Assembly: GCA_030681635.1 (NCBI GenBank)
Contig: JAUXRT010000077.1
Location: 1-8,599 of the forward strand
DNA length: 8,599 bases
Source: Reyranella sp.
GTDB taxonomy: Bacteria; Pseudomonadota; Alphaproteobacteria; Reyranellales; Reyranellaceae
Direction: 5' to 3'
Below, piece after piece: positions 1-6,344 of the stretch (its first letter is position 1; every line of letters starts with the position of its first letter). The translations under genes were made by a program, and so were the position numbers. Below the pieces are notes generated by a model, which made no database searches, was not told the origin of the DNA, and saw nothing but the letters and a program-made list of their open reading frames with translations.

Positions 1-667
<667 letters not shown>

Positions 668-809
668 GGGCAAAGCCTCCTGCGATGCAGCAAAGCTATT
701 GTTGCGCTCGCGAGATTGCAACGCACAAAATACGAATCGGAACGAATGACGCAGGGGAAAAACAACAAAATTACCCGAGACCTGCGGAAATCCCACATTG
801 CATGGGCTT

Positions 810-839
810 TTGACTCCGGGCAGGCTCACTCAGGTAAAC
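810..839 (+). promoter_or_regulatory. Candidate promoter of the monooxygenase-hydrolase operon
   Basis: TTGACT at 810-815 matches five of six bases of the sigma70 -35 consensus. At 17-18 bp spacing the -10 region is GGTAAA or GTAAAC, a weak match that falls in the left arm of the palindrome. A weak -10 covered by an operator is plausible but unproven. Confidence 0.35.
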
Positions 840-850
840 GGTCGTTTACC
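833..850. promoter_or_regulatory. Perfect 18-bp palindrome, putative repressor operator
   Basis: Arms GGTAAACG and CGTTTACC are exact reverse complements around a 2-nt GT centre. The site ends 31 bp before the ATG of the flavin-dependent monooxygenase. A TTGACT hexamer at 810-815 could be a -35 element, in which case the -10 region (about 833-839) lies inside the palindrome, as expected for a repressor-blocked promoter. Short perfect palindromes of this type are typical of TetR-family operators, but no TetR gene is in the window, so the regulator is unknown. The site also lies in the divergent region shared with ccr. Confidence 0.6.
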
Positions 851-881
851 CAAAAAGGTCCGAGTTTAGGGAGAAGGCACC

Positions 882-2156
882 ATGAAGCTCATGTGGTTCC
901 ACTTGATGCCGTACACGGAGCTTCCCGCCGACTTCAACCAGAAGCACCCCAGCGTCTGGGTCGACATCCACTCCTCGCTGTTCGATCCCAGGCGCGCCCA
1001 CCACATGTACAACGACTTCATGGACGAGCTCGAGTATGCGGCCGAGCTCGGCTACGACGCGGTCTGCGTCAACGAGCACCATTCCAACGGCTACGGGCTG
1101 ATGCCCTCGCCCAACCTGATCGCCGCCTCGCTCGCCCGGCGCACCACCGACACCGCGCTCTGCGTCATGGGCAACTCGCTGGCGCTCTACAATCCGCCGA
1201 CGCGCGTGGCCGAAGAGTTCGCGATGATCGACTGCATCTCGGGTGGCCGGCTGATTGCGGGCTTCCCGGTCGGCTCGCCGATGGACACCTGCTACGCCTA
1301 CGGCCAGAACCCCAGCCTCCTGCGCGAGCGCTATCTCGAGGCGCATGACCTGGTGAAAAAGGCATGGACCGAGAAGGACACGTTTGCCTTCAACGGCCGC
1401 TTCAACCAGCAACGCTACGTCAACATCTGGCCGCGGCCGATCCAGAACGAGCCGCATCCGCCGATCTGGATTCCCGGCGGCGGCTCCGTCGAGACGTGGC
1501 GGTGGTGCGCGGAGATGGACTACGTCTACTGCTACCTCTCCTACTACGGCTACAAGGCCGGCCTCGCCACCATGCAGGGCTTCTGGAACGAGATGGAAAA
1601 GCTCGGCAAGGACCGCAATCCGTATCGCGCCGGCTTCCTGCAGTTCGTGGGCGTCGCCGAAAGCCGCCAGCAGGCGCTCGACCTCTACACCGAGCCGGCC
1701 GAATATTTTTACGGCCGCTGCCTGCACATCGATCCGCGCTTCGCGACGCCGCCGGGCTACGTCACCGAGGCGACGCAGCGCTCGGGTATCCAGGGCATGA
1801 TGCAGAAGGCGGCCAACGTCGCCAGTCCGGCGACCAAGGCGGCGCTGAAGGCCACCAACATGAAGGACATCGTCGATGGCGGTTATGTCCTCATCGGTTC
1901 GCCCGACGATGTGGTGGAACAGATCCGCCATGTCGGCACGAGCCTGAACGTCGGCCATCTCATGCTGCTGCTGCAGTATGGCAACATGAGCAAGGACACG
2001 ACCAAGTACAACACGCGGCTCTTCGCGGAGAAGGTGATGCCGAAGGTGAAGGACCTGTTCGGCGACTGGGAAGACAAATGGTGGCCCAAGCCGATGGCCA
2101 GGAGCCAGCGCGCCGCCGTGCCCGCCTTCCGCCCGCAGACCGTCGCCGCGGAGTAA
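882..2156 (+). CDS. LLM-class (luciferase-like) flavin-dependent oxidoreductase
   Basis: A 424-residue protein of the bacterial luciferase-like TIM-barrel superfamily. Members use reduced FMN or F420 for monooxygenation or hydride transfer; in this kind of proteobacterium reduced flavin is more likely. Visible signatures are NEHHSNGYG (64-72), matching the EHH active-site motif; PNLIAASLARRTTDTALCVMG (77-97), the strand and helix after it; and RVAEEFAMIDCISGGRL (108-124) followed by AGFPVGSP, the family's flavin/phosphate segment. NIWPRPIQNEPHPPIWIPGG (181-200) and the late GSPDDVVEQI (339-348) are also typical. It is somewhat longer than the common 330-380 residues, partly through a Trp-rich tail (WEDKWWPKP, 396-404). 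The ATG has AGGGAG at 868-873, 8 nt upstream. It lies 4 bp before the hydrolase gene, so the two are very probably one operon. The substrate cannot be read from sequence. Confidence 0.9.
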   Translation: MKLMWFHLMPYTELPADFNQKHPSVWVDIHSSLFDPRRAHHMYNDFMDELEYAAELGYDAVCVNEHHSNGYGLMPSPNLIAASLARRTTDTALCVMGNSLALYNPPTRVAEEFAMIDCISGGRLIAGFPVGSPMDTCYAYGQNPSLLRERYLEAHDLVKKAWTEKDTFAFNGRFNQQRYVNIWPRPIQNEPHPPIWIPGGGSVETWRWCAEMDYVYCYLSYYGYKAGLATMQGFWNEMEKLGKDRNPYRAGFLQFVGVAESRQQALDLYTEPAEYFYGRCLHIDPRFATPPGYVTEATQRSGIQGMMQKAANVASPATKAALKATNMKDIVDGGYVLIGSPDDVVEQIRHVGTSLNVGHLMLLLQYGNMSKDTTKYNTRLFAEKVMPKVKDLFGDWEDKWWPKPMARSQRAAVPAFRPQTVAAE

Positions 2157-2160
2157 GGCC

Positions 2161-2952
2161 GTGTCTGCACCAGTGACCACGACCGTCGACGTGAACGGCC
2201 ATGCCTGCCGTGTCTGGACCAAGGGCCAGGGCCCGAAGCTCGGCTTCCTCGCCGGGCTGGGTGGGCTGCCGCGCTGGCTGCCGTTCCTCGACAGGCTGGC
2301 CGAAACGCATCAGGTGATCGTGCCGTCGCTGCCGGGCTACCCCGGGGCGACCGGACACACTGAACTCGACTCGCATCTCGACTGGGTGCTGGCCGTGCGC
2401 CAGTTGATCGACAAGGCGGGCCTTGCCGGTGCCGACCTGGTGGGTGCCTCGGTGGGCGGCGCGTTTGCCGCCGAAATGGCCGCGATCTTTCCCGGCCATG
2501 TCCGCCGGCTGGCCCTGATCGGTCCGTTCGGCCTGTTCGACGGCGCCGAGCCTGCGGCCGATCCCTGGGCCCAGCGCAAGGAAGCCGTGCCGGGCCTGAT
2601 GTGCGCGGATGGTGAAAAATGGACCGAACTGATGGCCCCGCCCGAGGGCGTCAATTCGCTCGAATGGCCGATCGAGATGACGCGCGCCGCCGAGGCCGCC
2701 GCCCGCGCCTTTTGGCCGCTCGGCAACACCGGCCTGGAAAAGCGGCTCGGGCTGATTGCCGCCCCGACCCTGATCCTGTGGGGCGAGCGGGATGCCGTCC
2801 TGCCGCCGAGTTATGCGCGCAAGTTCGCTGCCGGGATCAGTGGGGGAATCAACGGCAAGAGCCGGGTGGAAATCGTGGCCGGCGCCGGCCATCTGGCCTA
2901 TCTCGACCGGCCCGATGCCGTCGCCGGCGCCGTCCTCGGCCATTTCGGCTGA
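2161..2952 (+). CDS. Alpha/beta hydrolase
   Basis: A 263-residue cytosolic alpha/beta-fold hydrolase with the complete triad order. The nucleophile elbow is GASVGG with Ser97, the acid is probably Asp211 in LWGERDAVLPP, and the base is His244 in GAGHLAYLDRP. The oxyanion-side loop is FLAGLGGLPRWLPF (29-42) and the LPGYPG turn (57-62) is also typical. The length is normal for the family. It starts with GTG at 2161, with GGAG at 2150-2153 in the end of the upstream gene giving 7-nt spacing; the gap to that gene's stop is 4 nt, suggesting translational coupling. Pairing with a flavin monooxygenase suggests the hydrolase cleaves the oxygenation product, for example an ester or lactone, or supplies its substrate; this is inference. 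Esterase, lactonase, C-C hydrolase and dehalogenase functions cannot be separated from motifs alone. Confidence 0.9.
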   Translation: MSAPVTTTVDVNGHACRVWTKGQGPKLGFLAGLGGLPRWLPFLDRLAETHQVIVPSLPGYPGATGHTELDSHLDWVLAVRQLIDKAGLAGADLVGASVGGAFAAEMAAIFPGHVRRLALIGPFGLFDGAEPAADPWAQRKEAVPGLMCADGEKWTELMAPPEGVNSLEWPIEMTRAAEAAARAFWPLGNTGLEKRLGLIAAPTLILWGERDAVLPPSYARKFAAGISGGINGKSRVEIVAGAGHLAYLDRPDAVAGAVLGHFG

Positions 2953-2967
2953 AATCGGCGCGATTTC
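2942..2967 (+). other. Overlapping short inverted repeats across the hydrolase stop codon
   Basis: Two mutually exclusive stems can form: ATTTC/GAAAT (2942-2946 with 2951-2955, GGCT loop) and GAAATCG/CGATTTC (2951-2957 with 2961-2967, GCG loop). The TGA stop at 2950-2952 lies between or within the arms. No U-tract follows, so this is not a classical intrinsic terminator; it may be a weak 3'-end structure or chance. Confidence 0.3.
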
Positions 2968-2984
2968 CCGCTATGGCTTCCTAG

Positions 2985-3012
2985 TTGCGCGCTTGGTTCG
3001 GATCGCTATTGT
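2985..3012 (+). promoter_or_regulatory. Weak candidate promoter for the exported protein gene
   Basis: TTGCGC at 2985-2990 and TATTGT at 3007-3012 are 16 bp apart in the only non-coding stretch before the gene. The -10 matches four of six bases and the -35 only three, so this is a guess supported mainly by position. Confidence 0.25.
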
Positions 3013-3032
3013 CCGGCGCGTTAAGGGTTTTA

Positions 3033-3038
3033 TGAGGT
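3033..3038 (+). promoter_or_regulatory. Ribosome binding site deciding the start at 3047
   Basis: TGAGGT, with core GAGG at 3034-3037, lies 8 nt before the ATG at 3047. The alternative in-frame ATG at 3032 has only AAGGG (3023-3027) at a short 4-nt distance, and it overlaps this site. I therefore prefer 3047. Confidence 0.5.
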
Positions 3039-3046
3039 ACACGCCG

Positions 3047-3649
3047 ATGACGATCCGTTCGACCAAGTGGACTGAAGGCAAGTTGGCTGCGGGATTTTCG
3101 ACGTTCGCCGCCGTTCTGGCGATCGGCGTGGGCCTGCCCCTGCAGGCGTCGGCCCAGATCCAGGCCGTGCCGCGCGAGGGTGTTTCCTTCAACGACACCG
3201 TGACGGCCCGTGTCACCGTCGAGACGGTCGATACCGACAATCGCACCGTGGCCTTCAACCTGCCCAACGGGCGGCTGGTCCTGCTGCCGGTCGCCAGCAG
3301 CGTGACCAACCTCGCCACCATCGACGACGGCTCGCTGGCGAACGTCACCTACACCGAAGTGGTGACCATGCTGAACCTGCGCCAGAAGGGCCCAGGCTCA
3401 AAGGAAGCGCGCCGCGACCAGATGAGCAAGCCCGATCCCACCGAGGTGGCGACCGGCCGCTTTACGCTCACTGTCGTCGGCGTCGACCTGGCGAAGAACA
3501 CCGTCTCGGTGATCAGCGGCGACGGCGGTCCCGTCCGCACCTACGCGGCGAATTCGATCGCCAAGCAGGACATGCTGAAGAAGATCAAGGTCGGCGACGT
3601 GGTGATCGGCATGACGACGCCGCTCATGATCACCTCGATCACGAAGTAA
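3047..3649 (+). CDS. Exported protein of unknown function with two beta-rich repeats
   Basis: A 200-residue protein I do not recognise by name. The N-terminus has a signal peptide: basic start (Arg4, Lys7, Lys12), a hydrophobic core at about 13-32 and a likely signal peptidase I site after Ala36 in ASA-Q, so the mature protein is probably periplasmic. The mature part contains two similar units, residues 52-109 and 138-198. Each has a beta-strand opening (VTVETVDTDNRTVAF and LTVVGVDLAKNTVSV), a glycine turn, and an ending of the form GSLANVTYTE or VGDVVIGMT. This resembles small duplicated beta-barrel exported proteins annotated only as hypothetical in alphaproteobacteria. A charged linker, RQKGPGSKEARRDQMSKPD (112-130), lies between the units. 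It has no cysteine. An alternative start at 3032 adds MRYTP. It lies downstream of the hydrolase but is separated by about 90 bp and probably transcribed on its own. It ends at the strong hairpin. Confidence 0.75.
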   Translation: MTIRSTKWTEGKLAAGFSTFAAVLAIGVGLPLQASAQIQAVPREGVSFNDTVTARVTVETVDTDNRTVAFNLPNGRLVLLPVASSVTNLATIDDGSLANVTYTEVVTMLNLRQKGPGSKEARRDQMSKPDPTEVATGRFTLTVVGVDLAKNTVSVISGDGGPVRTYAANSIAKQDMLKKIKVGDVVIGMTTPLMITSITK

Positions 3650-3660
3650 TTTCGATTAGC

Positions 3661-3692
3661 TGGGGGCGCGCCATTGAATTGGCGCGCCCTCA
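3661..3692. terminator. Strong hairpin between convergent genes, probable bidirectional terminator
   Basis: A perfect 10-bp stem joins GGGCGCGCCA (3664-3673) and TGGCGCGCCC (3680-3689) with a 6-nt TTGAAT loop. It extends outward by a G-T, a G-C and a T-A pair to 13 bp. It lies 11 nt after the stop of the exported protein gene and 1 nt beyond the stop of the DUF427 gene on the other strand. The downstream T content is modest on both strands (ATTATTTG on plus), so termination may be only partly intrinsic. Confidence 0.75.
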
Positions 3693-3693
3693 A

Positions 3694-3975
3694 TTATTTG
3701 ATCTCGACGTCTTCCCAAAAGCCCATCCAGTGGTCGACGGGCTTCATCTTCGGCTGCGGCGCCTCGTACGACCAGGCCGCCCGGGCGCTGCGTTTGCCGC
3801 CCTCGACGACATCGTAGAACTGCACGCCGTGCGGACATTCGAGATCGCTGGCCGTCTTGGGCGCGACCTCGAGCAGATCCATGCGAACGGTCTCGCGCGG
3901 AAAATAGCGGTAGCCGCCGACGTCGAGTGTGGCGTCGCTTTCGGCGATGGTCTTGCCGTGCCAGAGCGCCTTCAT
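3694..3975 (-). CDS. DUF427 domain-containing protein
   Basis: A 93-residue single-domain protein matching the DUF427 family, which is small, cytosolic, beta-rich and of unknown biochemical role. Recognisable features are the opening MKALWHGKTIAESD, then YRYFPRETVRMDLL (22-35), CPHGVQFYDVVEGGK (47-61), the AAWSYEAPQPKMKP stretch (66-79) and the final GFWEDVEIK. The length is normal for the family. The ATG at 3975 overlaps the TGA of the upstream SRPBCC gene as ATGA, indicating translational coupling, and a good AAGGAG (3983-3988) lies 7 nt upstream within that gene. A long reading frame continues upstream to 4638, but that extension is out-of-frame shadow of the SRPBCC gene. It is the last gene of the six-gene operon, ending just before the hairpin. 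By position it probably serves the same unknown response as its neighbours. Confidence 0.92.
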   Translation of the reverse strand: MKALWHGKTIAESDATLDVGGYRYFPRETVRMDLLEVAPKTASDLECPHGVQFYDVVEGGKRSARAAWSYEAPQPKMKPVDHWMGFWEDVEIK

Positions 3976-4475
3976 GCCGGGTCTCCTTCGGTTGCCAGCC
4001 CTTCTTCGGTTGCCAGCATAGCCTCGAGCTTGTCGAACGAACCCATCCAGCCGCGATTGTGATTGTCGACGCCGGTACGGTCGCGGAAGGCGCCGTGGGT
4101 CAGGGTCATTTCGGTACGATCGCCCACCGACTTGAAGATGAGGGTCAGCATCGTCTCGTGCTCGCGCGGGCCTGCGAAGTCGCCGCCCTCGTGCCAGGCC
4201 CAGGTGAAGACCAGCCGGTCGGGAGGCGTCACTTCGAGATATTTTCCCGACACCGCCAACAGGGGCTGGCCCTGCCTGCCGCCCGACAGGCGCCAGGCAC
4301 CACCGACACGCACGTCGAGTTCGCAGGATGTCACTGAAACATCCGGCGGCCCGAACCAGGCGGCCATCTGCCGGGAGTCCGTCCAGGCCGCGAACAGCCG
4401 CTCGCGCGGCGCCTTGAAGAGCCGGACCATCCGCAGCGTCGTGATGCGGTCGTCGGCGGGGTAAGGAGCGATCAT
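3972..4475 (-). CDS. SRPBCC/AHSA1 domain protein, second copy in operon
   Basis: A 167-residue START-like (SRPBCC, AHSA1) protein; the fold makes a hydrophobic ligand pocket. Motifs, counted from the ATG at 4475, are RLFKAPRERLFAAWTD (18-33), WFGPP, CELDVRVGGAWRL, SGKYLEV, RLVFTWAWH and NHNRGWMGSFDKLEAML near the end. It closely resembles the SRPBCC protein at 5883-6344, so the two are paralogues in one operon. The C-terminus carries a tandem LATEEG/LATEGD repeat from an 18-nt DNA duplication. The start is uncertain: the ATG at 4475 has no good ribosome site, while a TTG at 4511 adds 12 residues and has GAGGGAAG 5 nt upstream. I chose ATG because the domain begins shortly after it. Its last codons overlap the DUF427 start (ATGA). 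The ligand is unknown; despite the family name, a true Hsp90 activator role is not implied. Confidence 0.9.
   Translation of the reverse strand: MIAPYPADDRITTLRMVRLFKAPRERLFAAWTDSRQMAAWFGPPDVSVTSCELDVRVGGAWRLSGGRQGQPLLAVSGKYLEVTPPDRLVFTWAWHEGGDFAGPREHETMLTLIFKSVGDRTEMTLTHGAFRDRTGVDNHNRGWMGSFDKLEAMLATEEGLATEGDPA
3986..4021 (-). repeat. In-frame 18-nt tandem duplication in SRPBCC gene tail
   Basis: The 14-nt string CTTCGGTTGCCAGC occurs at 3986-3999 and 4004-4017, exactly 18 nt apart. On the coding strand this gives two consecutive six-codon units, LATEEG and LATEGD. The reading frame is kept. The duplication lies next to the ribosome binding site of the downstream DUF427 gene (AAGGAG, 3983-3988). 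Confidence 0.85.
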
Positions 4476-4553
4476 CAACCGACGATGTGGGGCGAATCCG
4501 GCAGAGGTCAAGTCGCTTCCCTCGCCGGCCCTCGCGGCCGCCCGCAGCGGTCC

Positions 4554-5174
4554 TCAGGCCGCAAGCTGCGGCTTCTGCTCGGAATCCGTTGCCTTGATGC
4601 TCGGCCTTGCGCCCATGTCGCGCGCCCAGCGCGTGCAATTCGGCGCAGCCTCTGCGATCGACTTGAGTTCCGGCAGCCCGGGAAAATAGAGGAAGATCGG
4701 CGCCAGGAACAAATCCGCGGCGGTCATATGATCACCGGCCAGGTAGCGGCTGCGACCGAGTTGCCGGTCGAAGATCGGCACCAGCGCGCGGGTCCGTTCC
4801 AAATGTCGCGTCACCATCTCTTCCGGCAACGCGAAGAAGCCGAACCGGGCGGCAAGATAATGCAGCGCCGAGCCCACCAGCGAATCGCAGACGGCACTGA
4901 TCCACTGGTCACAGATCGCGGCCTGACGGGCCTCGTCCGGCCATAGCCGGGGACCCGCGAAGGTGCGGTCGAGATAGCGCACGATGGCCAGCGATTCGTA
5001 GAGGGTGAAGTCGTCCTGGACCATCACCGGAATCTTTCCGAACGGATTGACCGCGCCCACCTCGCCCGGCATTGCCGTCACAAGTTCGTAGTCGATGCCC
5101 TTTTCGTGGCAGGCGAGGCGCACCGTGCGGGTGAAGGTACTCTGCGCCATGCCGTGAATCTTGAGCTTCGTCAC
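4554..5174 (-). CDS. Glutathione S-transferase family protein
   Basis: A 206-residue cytosolic GST. The N-terminal thioredoxin-like domain (about 1-75) shows the opening MTKLKIHGMAQSTFTRTVRL with a candidate catalytic Ser12 or Thr13, then NPFGKIPVM (43-51) containing the conserved cis-proline (Pro49), and LYESLAIVRYLD (58-69) with the Glu60-Ser61 pair that binds the glutathione gamma-glutamyl group. The helical C-terminal domain has GDHMTAADLFLAPI (147-160), the usual GST N-capping region with Asp154. It probably conjugates or reduces electrophiles, or handles thiol adducts; the class (Phi- or Beta-like) is not certain. The start is GTG at 5174, with AGGAGG at 5180-5185 five nt upstream. It begins 16 nt after the DUF899 stop, so it is in the same operon. 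About 40-80 bp separate it from the next SRPBCC gene, depending on that gene's start. Confidence 0.93.
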   Translation of the reverse strand: MTKLKIHGMAQSTFTRTVRLACHEKGIDYELVTAMPGEVGAVNPFGKIPVMVQDDFTLYESLAIVRYLDRTFAGPRLWPDEARQAAICDQWISAVCDSLVGSALHYLAARFGFFALPEEMVTRHLERTRALVPIFDRQLGRSRYLAGDHMTAADLFLAPIFLYFPGLPELKSIAEAAPNCTRWARDMGARPSIKATDSEQKPQLAA

Positions 5175-5179
5175 TTTTT

Positions 5180-5185
5180 CCTCCT
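5180..5185 (-). promoter_or_regulatory. Ribosome binding site deciding the GTG start of the GST gene
   Basis: A perfect AGGAGG on the minus strand, 5 nt before the GTG at 5174. It lies between the DUF899 stop (5191) and the GST start and favours this GTG over the internal ATG eight codons later. Confidence 0.7.
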
Positions 5186-5190
5186 CTCGA

Positions 5191-5886
5191 TCAATAGCGG
5201 TCGTGCCGCTTCACCCAGGCCATCGCGTAGGGCAATTCGCTCTCGTCGCGCCCCTTCGAGGTGATGTCGAGCAGCTGGTAGGTGCCGTTCAGCATGTCGA
5301 TGCCGCGCCCGTAGGTCGAATAGGTATGGTAGATCGCGCCGTCGTCGCCGCGGCGGAAGGCGCTGACGCCCGGCATCTCCTCGCCGCCGACCTTCATCGA
5401 CCCGTAGTTGTAGTTGGGCCCATTGGCGTCGCTGCCTTTGACGAAGGACACGCCGAAATCGAAGTTGAAATCGCCGCCGGCCGACGAGACCCAGCGGAAC
5501 GTCCAGCCCAGGCGCTTCTTGTAGGCTTCTAGCCTGTCGAGCGGCCCGCGTGATACCAGGACGAAGGCCGTGTCGCGGGCGGCAAGATGGCCGTCGATGC
5601 CGTTGAAATTGTCGGACCAGAACGAACAGCTCGGGCAGCCTTCGTTCCAGTCCGGCCCGAACATGAAATGCTGGACGATGAGCTGGCCATGCTTGCCGAA
5701 CAGGTCGTCCAGGGTGACGCGGCCTTCGGGTGCGTCGAAGGTGTAGCTCTTCTCGACGCGCTCCCAGGGCAGTTCGCGACGCTCGCGCGCGAGTTCCTCG
5801 CGCAGCCGGGTGAACTCCTTCTCCTTGGCCAGGTGCTGCTTGCGCGCCTTTAGCCATTCCGCGTGCGAAACGATCTGGTGAGTCAT
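5191..5886 (-). CDS. DUF899 family thioredoxin-like protein
   Basis: A 231-residue protein of the DUF899 family, whose members are predicted thioredoxin-fold proteins of unknown substrate. An N-terminal charged helix (about 8-45, with HAEWLKARKQHLAKEKEFTR) is characteristic, followed by YTFDAPEG (48-55), LDDLFGKHGQLIVQHFMFGP (59-78), the CPSC motif (Cys84, Cys87) in NEGCPSCSFWSDNF, then SRGPLDRLEAYKKRLGW (112-128) and a C-terminal AIYHTYSTYGRG segment (184-194). The CPSC pair sits where peroxiredoxin- or thioredoxin-like proteins carry redox cysteines, so thiol redox chemistry is likely but unproven. The ATG at 5886 overlaps the TGA of the upstream SRPBCC gene as ATGA, and AGGAGG (5892-5897) is 5 nt upstream. 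It is the third gene of the ArsR-led operon; pairing with a GST fits a thiol or electrophile response. Confidence 0.93.
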   Translation of the reverse strand: MTHQIVSHAEWLKARKQHLAKEKEFTRLREELARERRELPWERVEKSYTFDAPEGRVTLDDLFGKHGQLIVQHFMFGPDWNEGCPSCSFWSDNFNGIDGHLAARDTAFVLVSRGPLDRLEAYKKRLGWTFRWVSSAGGDFNFDFGVSFVKGSDANGPNYNYGSMKVGGEEMPGVSAFRRGDDGAIYHTYSTYGRGIDMLNGTYQLLDITSKGRDESELPYAMAWVKRHDRY

Positions 5887-6344
5887 GCCGTCCTCCTGAG
5901 GAAAGTCTCGAGTTTGTCGAACGAGCCGGTCCAGCCGCGATTGTGCTCGGCATAGCCGTCCGTGAAGGCGCCGTGCACCAGCGTCAGCTCGGTCCTGTCG
6001 CCCAGCGCGCGCAACTCGATGCGCACCACCGTCTCGTGACCGCGCTGCTTGGCGAAGTCGCCATCGGCATGATGCGCCCAGGTGAAGACCAGGCGCTCCG
6101 GCCGCTTCGCCTCGACATACTTGCCGGACGTGGCGAAGACGCGATCGCCGCTGTGGCGGCCGCCGACGCGCCAGGCGCCGCCCGGCCGCACGTCGATCTC
6201 GCACACCGTTACCTCCACCCCGGGAGGGCACATCCACTGCACGAAATGACCCTGCTTCGCCCAGGCATCGAACACCCGCTCACGCGTGGCGTCGAAGATG
6301 CGTGTGATGCGGAGCGTGTTGGTATCAAGGCTTGCGTCGGGCAC
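5883..6344 (-). CDS. SRPBCC/AHSA1 domain protein, first copy in operon
   Basis: A 153-residue START-like protein covering a full AHSA1-type domain. Motifs are LRITRIFDATRERVFDAW (11-28), WMCPPGVEV, CEIDVRPGGAWRVGG, SGKYVEAKRPERLVFTWAHH, GDRTELTLVHGAF and NRGWTGSFDKLETFL at the end. Such proteins often follow an ArsR-type regulator in proteobacteria and may bind a small hydrophobic ligand. The start is GTG at 6344, 20 nt inside the end of the regulator gene, with GAAAGGA upstream on the minus strand as a fair ribosome site. Its TGA overlaps the DUF899 ATG by 4 nt. It shares most of its motif blocks with the SRPBCC protein at 3972-4475, including GGAWR, SGKY, RLVFTWA and GSFDKLE, so they arose by duplication or are close relatives. 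Confidence 0.93.
   Translation of the reverse strand: MPDASLDTNTLRITRIFDATRERVFDAWAKQGHFVQWMCPPGVEVTVCEIDVRPGGAWRVGGRHSGDRVFATSGKYVEAKRPERLVFTWAHHADGDFAKQRGHETVVRIELRALGDRTELTLVHGAFTDGYAEHNRGWTGSFDKLETFLRRTA

Noticed and set aside
882..2156. Monooxygenase as a true light-emitting luciferase
   Set aside because: It is a single gene without a luxB partner or lux genes; the EHH and flavin motifs are common to the whole LLM family.
846..2222. Long minus-strand open frame of 458 codons opposite the monooxygenase
   Set aside because: It is fully antisense to a gene with clear family motifs, is rich in V, H, R and A, has no recognisable domain, and would begin inside the hydrolase gene.
1960..2943. 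Minus-strand open frame of 327 codons opposite the hydrolase
   Set aside because: Antisense shadow of a gene with an intact catalytic triad; no domain or ribosome site of its own.
3694..4638. Extended 314-codon version of the DUF427 gene
   Set aside because: The extension is an out-of-frame reading of the SRPBCC gene; the DUF427 family starts at the ATG at 3975, which has its own ribosome site and ATGA overlap.
5191..6237. Extended 348-codon version of the DUF899 gene
   Set aside because: The first 117 codons overlap the SRPBCC-1 gene out of frame, while the DUF899 domain begins at the ATG at 5886 with AGGAGG upstream.
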